NCBI GenBank assembly: GCA_025458755.1
Contig: JALORT010000018.1
Coordinates: 1-12,428 of the forward strand
Direction: 5' to 3'
DNA: 12,428 bases
From: Methylotetracoccus sp.
GTDB lineage: Bacteria > Pseudomonadota > Gammaproteobacteria > Methylococcales > Methylococcaceae
The notes beneath the pieces were generated by a model. That model had not been told where the DNA came from, did no database searches, and saw nothing but the letters and a program-made list of their open reading frames with translations. Each line of letters begins with the position of its first letter. The stretch's first letter is position 1. The translations under genes and the position numbers were made by a program. This document shows, piece by piece, positions 7,640 to 12,428 of the stretch.

Positions 7640-8093
7640 AGCCTTGCACGCTTGAATTCAAATGCGGTCTGCAAGGTTTCCACGCGCGAGTTGAATTCCC
7701 GTTCGCTGGCGCTTTCCGGCGAGGCGAAACCGAGCAACCCTGCTTCCCCCGATCGGATCGTCGCCGAAGCAGAAACGCCCACCAATGACAGGAAGGGCAT
7801 GGCGAGGGTGCCGCAACCGGAGCCGATGCATGTCCGCCCAGGCTGCGAACTGTGCGAGCGCCTGACCGGCAAATGCGAGCGACTCCTGCAGCGGGGCCGG
7901 CCAGGACGTCGACGTCCAAGGCGGCGATGTCGTCGTGCAGAAGGCGGTCGACTTCGCTGACACCGGGAAAGGCCGCCTCGTCGGCTTCTTCCACGATGGG
8001 AGAAAACCGAGAAGTCAACGCAAACCGGAACAGCTCGAAGGCGACGGCGCCCTGCGAATCTGGCCGATAGGTGCCGTCCCAGACGCGGATCAC
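7640..8093 (-). pseudogene. Remnant of a penicillin-acylase family (Ntn hydrolase) gene
   Basis: Two minus-strand frames read consecutively like the late beta-chain of penicillin or acyl-homoserine-lactone acylases. The first (from about 8093) gives RVWDGTYRPDSQGAVAFEL and later AAFPGVSEVDRLLHDDIAAL. Near 7890 the frame changes and continues SLAFAGQALAQFAAWADMHRLRLRHP, then LPVIGG and FGDDPIGGS. The family typically has a W-DG..DS.GA..FE motif followed by W..MHRLR..HP and FGD.P..GGS, in this order and spacing. Everything before it (signal peptide, alpha-chain, catalytic N-terminal Ser of the beta-chain) is absent, because the remnant begins right at the stop of the patatin-like gene. The family's C-terminal portion is also absent or unrecognisable. 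This is a dead fragment left by deletion. Such enzymes are normally periplasmic amide hydrolases. The assignment is by motif memory, not by alignment. Confidence 0.65.
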
Positions 8094-8112
8094 GCCGTCC
8101 CGGAGGTTGCGA

Positions 8113-9129
8113 TCAATCCGTGATTGCGGCTGGTTCCGCGGCGATCACCCCGCGAGCTTTCAGCGTGTGCAGCATGCCTTGGCGCTCGTTCAGGAAGACG
8201 CGCGCCTTGGCGCGGCCATACTCCATCAGTTCGGCGAGGAAAGCGGGGGTGCGGTCCAGCTTCGAGGCATAGTCCAGCTCCCGCTCCAACACGATACGCG
8301 CCACGTGAATCGGATGGTACTTGGGCGCCATGATCTGGCCGCTGGCGAGCAGCCGGTTCATCATCGCGATGATCCGCAATTCCTGCTCCAGCGAGATGTT
8401 CCCCGCCAGTTCGTTGCGGCGATCGATGATTTCGTGGGTTTCGGTCGGAACACTGCCGCACGAACTGGGGTTGATCTGGATCACCCACAGTTCGTTGATG
8501 TTGTGGTCGGTGAGATCATGGATCGGCGGATTCTGCGAGAACAGCCCATCCCAATACACGCCCCGACCTGGAATCGTCACCGCCGGGAACAGATCCGGCA
8601 CCGCCGTCGAGGCCAGCAGGCATTCGACTTGCAGCTCCGGTCCGGTGAACACCTCGAAGTGGCCGCTGAGCACTTCGACGGCGCCGATATGCAGTGCCGG
8701 AGCATCGGGCCGTTCCGCCAAGCGCTGCAGTTCCTCGAAATCGAGTTGTTGATTCAAGATGTCGCGCAGCCGGTCCTGTCCCCACGGCGGAAACACGTAC
8801 GGACTCACCTCCGGCAGCACCATGTGGTTGCGTAGATTGACTAGATTCTGCAGCGTCAGGTTGGCCAGCATGTCCCAAGGCTCGTTGGCGGCCACCACCT
8901 CCCAGAAGCGCTGAAGCTGCCGCTTGGCCCGCTCGGGCTCATTCCGCAACAGGCCGTCCCAGGCCAGCGTCGCGCAGATGGCGCCGCCGGACGTGCCGCT
9001 CACCGCCACGATATCGACCTGGTCCGGGAGTTGATCGATCAACTCATGCAGGACACCTGCCGTAAACGCGGTGTGACTGCCCCCACCTTGGCAGGCAATG
9101 GCGACCCGGCTGCGACCCTTGGCATTCAT
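8113..9129 (-). CDS. Patatin-like phospholipase / lipid acyl hydrolase
   Basis: This patatin-fold serine hydrolase of 338 residues uses a Ser-Asp dyad to cleave acyl esters of phospholipids or other lipids. Visible elements are the glycine-rich oxyanion motif in ACQGGGSHTAFTAGVL (GGG at 15-17), the nucleophile elbow GTSGG (Ser47) and the catalytic Asp in YWDGL (Asp194), followed by NPPI. No signal peptide or membrane helix is seen, so it is probably cytosolic. The frame stays open further upstream to 9390, but the extra 87 residues look non-coding. ATG 9129 is preferred because GGAGAG lies 11 nt upstream and the patatin domain starts there. The gene is intact between a broken P-type ATPase (196 bp upstream) and the acylase remnant directly downstream. 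The substrate cannot be told from sequence. Confidence 0.92.
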   Translation of the reverse strand: MNAKGRSRVAIACQGGGSHTAFTAGVLHELIDQLPDQVDIVAVSGTSGGAICATLAWDGLLRNEPERAKRQLQRFWEVVAANEPWDMLANLTLQNLVNLRNHMVLPEVSPYVFPPWGQDRLRDILNQQLDFEELQRLAERPDAPALHIGAVEVLSGHFEVFTGPELQVECLLASTAVPDLFPAVTIPGRGVYWDGLFSQNPPIHDLTDHNINELWVIQINPSSCGSVPTETHEIIDRRNELAGNISLEQELRIIAMMNRLLASGQIMAPKYHPIHVARIVLERELDYASKLDRTPAFLAELMEYGRAKARVFLNERQGMLHTLKARGVIAAEPAAITD

Positions 9130-9325
9130 GACTACGCGCTCTCCATGTAAAGATTGAAACGGACGCCCGCCATTAAAGCACGACGCGTGTTCGTCTTCTA
9201 TCCTCCGGCACGTCCTCCAGCGCTTTCCATCGGGGAGTATTCGTGAGACAGCGCTCGGTTTCGGCAGGCCGGTGCCGGCAGACTGGATCACGATCTCCGA
9301 CACAGCGGAACGACCCACCAGCCGC

Positions 9326-11918
9326 CTAGTTGCTCCCGACCCGGCGCCTAACGCGGTTGGCAATGAACTTCTCGAACCCGACGACCACATAGATCACCAC
9401 GCCCGCCGCCACTGCCAGCAGCCATTCGCTCTGTCCGGTGGGTGCCGTATGGAACAGCCAGTTCATCGCCGGCAGGTAATTGAACGCGGCCTGAGCCAGC
9501 AGGATGGCGGCAATGCCGACCCAGACCCAAGGATTCGAGAACAGTCCGAGCCTGAACATGGATCGGGTCAGTGAGCGGCAGTTGAGAAGGTAAAACGCTT
9601 GCCCCACGATAAACACGTTGACCGCAGCGGTCCGGGCTTTGTCGATGCTGTCCTCATGGGTCAATTCCCATTCATAGAGTCCGAACCCGGCCGCACACAA
9701 CAACAGGCCGACCAAGGTGGTGCGGAACAACAGATGCCTGGTCAAAATCGGCTGTTCCGGATCCCGTGGCGGCCTTTGCATCACATCGGCTTCCTTGGCT
9801 TCGAACGCCAGCGGCAGACCGAGAAAAACCGCCGTGGTCATGTTGATCCAGAGGATCTGCCCCGGCAGTATCGGTAGCGCGATATCGGCGACCACAGCGA
9901 TCAGCACCACCATGCCTTGCCCCAAGTTGGTGGGCAACGTCCAACTGATGAACTTCACCAGATTGTCGTAAACCCCGCGGCCCTCCTCGACCGCGGCGCG
10001 GATGGAAGCGAAGTTGTCGTCGGTCAACACCATCGCCGCCGCCTCCTTGGACACCTCGGTTCCGGTAATGCCCATGGCCACGCCGATATTCGCCTGCCGC
10101 AGCGCCGGAGCATCGTTGACGCCGTCTCCGGTCATCGCCACCACATGCCCGCGCGACTGCAGCGCCTCGACCAGTCTCAGCTTTTGCTCCGGCGCGACGC
10201 GCGCGAACACGGCGGTTCGATCAGCGACTGCGGGCAAGTCGCGCTCCGCCACTGCAGCCAGCGCTTTACCGTCGATCGCCGGCAGTTCACGGTCATCGGC
10301 GTCGCCCAAGCCGATCTGGCCAGCAATCGCAACAGCCGTGCCGAGATGGTCGCCGGTGATCATCTTCACGCGGATCCCTGCTTCCTTACACGCGGCGACG
10401 GCCCGGACCGCTTCCTCGCGCGGCGGATCGATCATCCCCTGCAATCCGAGGAACGTGAGCCCTTCCTGTACCTCGCCGTGTTCCAGCGATCGGTCGTCGG
10501 TCGGACGTTCCCCGCGCGCAAACGCCAGCACGCGCAGACCGCGCGCCGCCAGGGCATCCACCTGGCGGTGGATCGCATCGGCATCCAGCGACACCCGAGC
10601 CAGCCCGGCATCGAAAGCGTCGACGCAGCGCGACAGGACGCTTTCGACCGAGCCCTTCAGATAGACATGGTGCGCATCTTCGGCCCGGTTGTGGTGCAGC
10701 GTGGCCATGAACTGGTGTTCGGATTCGAACGGAATGGCGTCCAGACGCGGATGCCACTCCATGAGACGCCTCGGGTGCAGTCCGGCCTTCTGAGCGGACA
10801 CCAGCAGCGCACCCTCAGTGGGATCACCCTCGATTCGCCATTCGCCTTCTTCGGCAACCAAACGTGCGTCGTTGCACAGCAAGCCCGCCTTCAGGCACTC
10901 GTTCAGCGCCGCCTTCGGGCGCGGATCAATGGTCTGACCGTCCTGTTGAAACGTTCCCCCCGGCGCATAGCCGGATCCGGTCACCCGAAAACATTCACCG
11001 CCGGCAACCACGGACTGCACGGTCATCTGATTCTGCGTCAGCGTGCCGGTCTTGTCCGAGCAGATGACGGTGACACTGCCCAGCGTTTCCACCGCAGGGA
11101 GCTTCCGAATGATCGCGTGGCGCCTGGCCATGCGCCGCACGCCGATGGCCAGCGCAATCGTTACCGCGACCGGCAAGCCTTCCGGGATCGCCGCAACGGC
11201 CAGCGCCACCGAGGCCACGAAGGAGTCGACCGGATCATCACTATGAAACCAGCCGACCACGAAGGTCAAAGCGGCCAAGCCGATGATGAACCACAGCAGC
11301 CACCGGCTGAACACGCCGATTTTTTGCGTCAACGGAGTCTCGAGTTCCGTCACTTCGGAAAGCAGCTGATTGATGCGGCCAATTTCGGTCCGATCGCCGG
11401 TCTCGACGACGGCACCGACCCCCGTGCCGTAGGTCACCAGGGTTGACGAGTAGGCCATATTGCAGCGGTCCGCCAATACGGCATCCTCCGACAGCGGGGC
11501 CGGGTCCTTTTCCGTCGGAACGGATTCGCCGGTCAGCGCGGACTCGTCGATCTGCAGATCACGCAGCTTGAGCAAGCGGATATCGGCCGGTACTTTGTCC
11601 CCGGACTGCAGAAACACGATGTCCCCGGGAACCAGCTCGGCCGCGTCGATCACCTTCCGGTTGCCTCCCCGGAGCACGGCCGCACTGATGTTCTGTGCCC
11701 GGGAAAGTGCGTCGATTGCCCGCAAGGCATTCATCTCCTGAATAAAGCCGATGCGGTCCCTTGCCTTTTCGCGGCGTCAACTGGTTCAGGCCCGTTTCCT
11801 GGCGGCGCCGAACGGCATCCTTTTCAGTGAGCCCCTGGCCCGGCTGCACCCGAAGCTCCTGCAGCACCGCTGCCGCGGTCAGAACGTACCAGCGCTTGGC
11901 GTCGGTCGACTGATTCAT
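9326..11918 (-). pseudogene. P-type cation-transporting ATPase with TM1-TM2 deleted
   Basis: The gene starts at ATG 11918 with GGAG 10 nt upstream. It reads MNQSTDAKRWYVLTAAAVL, then the N-terminal domain to NQLTPRKGKGP, a typical cation-ATPase N-domain of type II pumps. At about 11754/11755 it jumps to another frame and resumes at IGFIQEMNALRAIDALSRAQN, which normally follows TM2. About 45 residues covering TM1-TM2 are missing. From there an 802-codon frame is intact: actuator TGES, PEGLP in TM4, phosphorylation motif DKTGTLT, hinge TGDGVNDAP, and six C-terminal membrane segments to the stop at 9326. Type II features suggest a Ca2+-, Mg2+- or monovalent-cation pump, but the ion cannot be assigned. 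ATG 11734 lies within the former coding region; a protein starting there would lack TM1-TM2. I therefore call it a pseudogene, with a truncated product possible. Confidence 0.85.
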
Positions 11919-12174
11919 CGGTGTTATTCTCCGTGAGGACAAACACCGCCATTGTGCTTGCACAGCGAACCGCGCGCCAGTACAAGTCCAGCACAAAAAT
12001 GCCCAAGCTGCTGAATCTGACTGGTCAACGGCGTTGCCAGCGACCGGTATCAGGTTGACCGTAGTGCTGGCGCAAGCACCCGAACATGGTATGGTTTATC
12101 GGACGAAGCCATCACTTCACCGTCAAGCCGACCGTCCGGTCGGTTCTCACGCCAACACGAGAGCGGAGCGCCCC
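11919..12174. promoter_or_regulatory. Divergent intergenic region between the ATPase gene and rpiA
   Basis: This 256-bp region must carry the promoters of both divergent genes. Toward rpiA, TATGGT (12090-12095) is a possible -10, but its best -35 is weak. Toward the ATPase, TTGGGC-16-TGTACT around 11960-11990 is a weak candidate. A hairpin-forming element, CCGACCG-TC-CGGTCGG (12128-12143), with 7-bp arms lies 31 bp before the rpiA ATG and could be an operator or a leader stem. Confidence 0.4.
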
Positions 12175-12428
12175 ATGAACGACAAAGAACTCGTCGCCCA
12201 CCATGCTGCCAGCCAAGTACAGGACGGCATGCTGATCGGGCTCGGCACCGGATCGACCGCCAATTGCTTCATCGAGGAGTTGGCGCGCCGCCACCGCGAG
12301 GAAGGCCTGCGGGTCACCGCCGCAGCAAGCTCCGTGATCAGCACCATCAAGGCGCAGGAACTCGGGCTCCCGCTGGTCGCACTCGAACATCTGGCGCGGC
12401 TGGACTGCTACGTGGACGGAGCGGATGA
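12175..12428 (+). CDS. rpiA: Ribose-5-phosphate isomerase A (partial, 3' end beyond window)
   Basis: RpiA interconverts ribose-5-phosphate and ribulose-5-phosphate in the non-oxidative pentose phosphate pathway in the cytosol. The 84 visible codons show the RpiA hallmarks: the phosphate-binding GLGTGSTAN near residue 23, the AASSVIST segment and the active-site start YVDGADE at the window edge. The ATG is preceded by GGAG with a 6-nt spacer. The gene continues past the right edge, so completeness cannot be judged. It is the only plus-strand gene here, divergent from the ATPase, and is a housekeeping gene probably marking the edge of the accessory segment. Confidence 0.97.
   Translation, partial: MNDKELVAHHAASQVQDGMLIGLGTGSTANCFIEELARRHREEGLRVTAAASSVISTIKAQELGLPLVALEHLARLDCYVDGAD

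Noticed and set aside
8071..8835. 254-codon plus-strand open frame
   Set aside because: Antisense to the patatin-like gene with its clear GTSGG and DG motifs.
9130..9390. 87-residue N-terminal extension of the patatin-like protein up to the first in-frame ATG
   Set aside because: It overlaps the end of the ATPase gene and is low-complexity; the ATG at 9129 has a ribosome binding site and begins at the domain.
9917..11446. 509-codon plus-strand open frame
   Set aside because: It lies entirely antisense to the intact P-type ATPase core; its Arg/His/Gln-rich translation is a shadow frame.

Overview
The window is a GC-rich bacterial chromosome segment. Protein family signatures (PstB, PhoU-like, thioredoxin-type ArsC, RpiA) and codon use are most compatible with a proteobacterium, probably a gammaproteobacterium. 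That taxonomic reading is an inference; no rRNA or other marker is present. Nearly every gene lies on the minus strand. Only rpiA, at the right edge, is on the plus strand.

Layout from left to right. Positions 1-2793 hold most of a very large cytosolic protein of unknown function (at least 931 codons, running off the left edge). Near its visible end it carries a motif almost identical to the catalytic cysteine motif of UDP-glucose dehydrogenase. About 600 bp with no recognisable gene follow. Then comes a decayed phoU (about 3521-3835) directly behind an intact pstB (3845-4810), with a good Pho-box-like site (4965-4982) upstream of pstB. No pstS, pstC or pstA is in view, so pstB looks like an orphan here. 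Next are an intact Ca2+/H+ antiporter of the CaCA/Cax type (5061-6128), a small helical hypothetical protein (6364-6789), and a spacer with a strong inverted repeat.

The middle is a graveyard: an arsenate reductase gene frameshifted exactly at its catalytic-cysteine loop (7105-7626), then a frameshifted remnant of a penicillin-acylase family gene (about 7640-8093) abutting the 3' end of an intact patatin-like lipase gene (8113-9129). Upstream of the lipase lies a P-type cation ATPase (9326-11918) whose conserved core and C-terminal membrane domain are intact. It has lost the stretch encoding TM1-TM2, with a frame change at the junction. A divergent intergenic region separates it from rpiA (12175 to the right edge), the pentose-phosphate isomerase gene, which is a housekeeping gene with a clear ribosome binding site.

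Taken together, the accessory genes concern ion and oxyanion handling (phosphate, arsenate, Ca2+/cations) and lipid or amide hydrolysis. Four of them (phoU, arsC, the acylase, the ATPase) are broken while their neighbours are intact. I see no CRISPR array, tRNA, rRNA, insertion sequence or phage gene. The most unusual items are the unknown giant protein with the UGD-like motif and the clustered pattern of gene decay around phosphate and arsenate functions.
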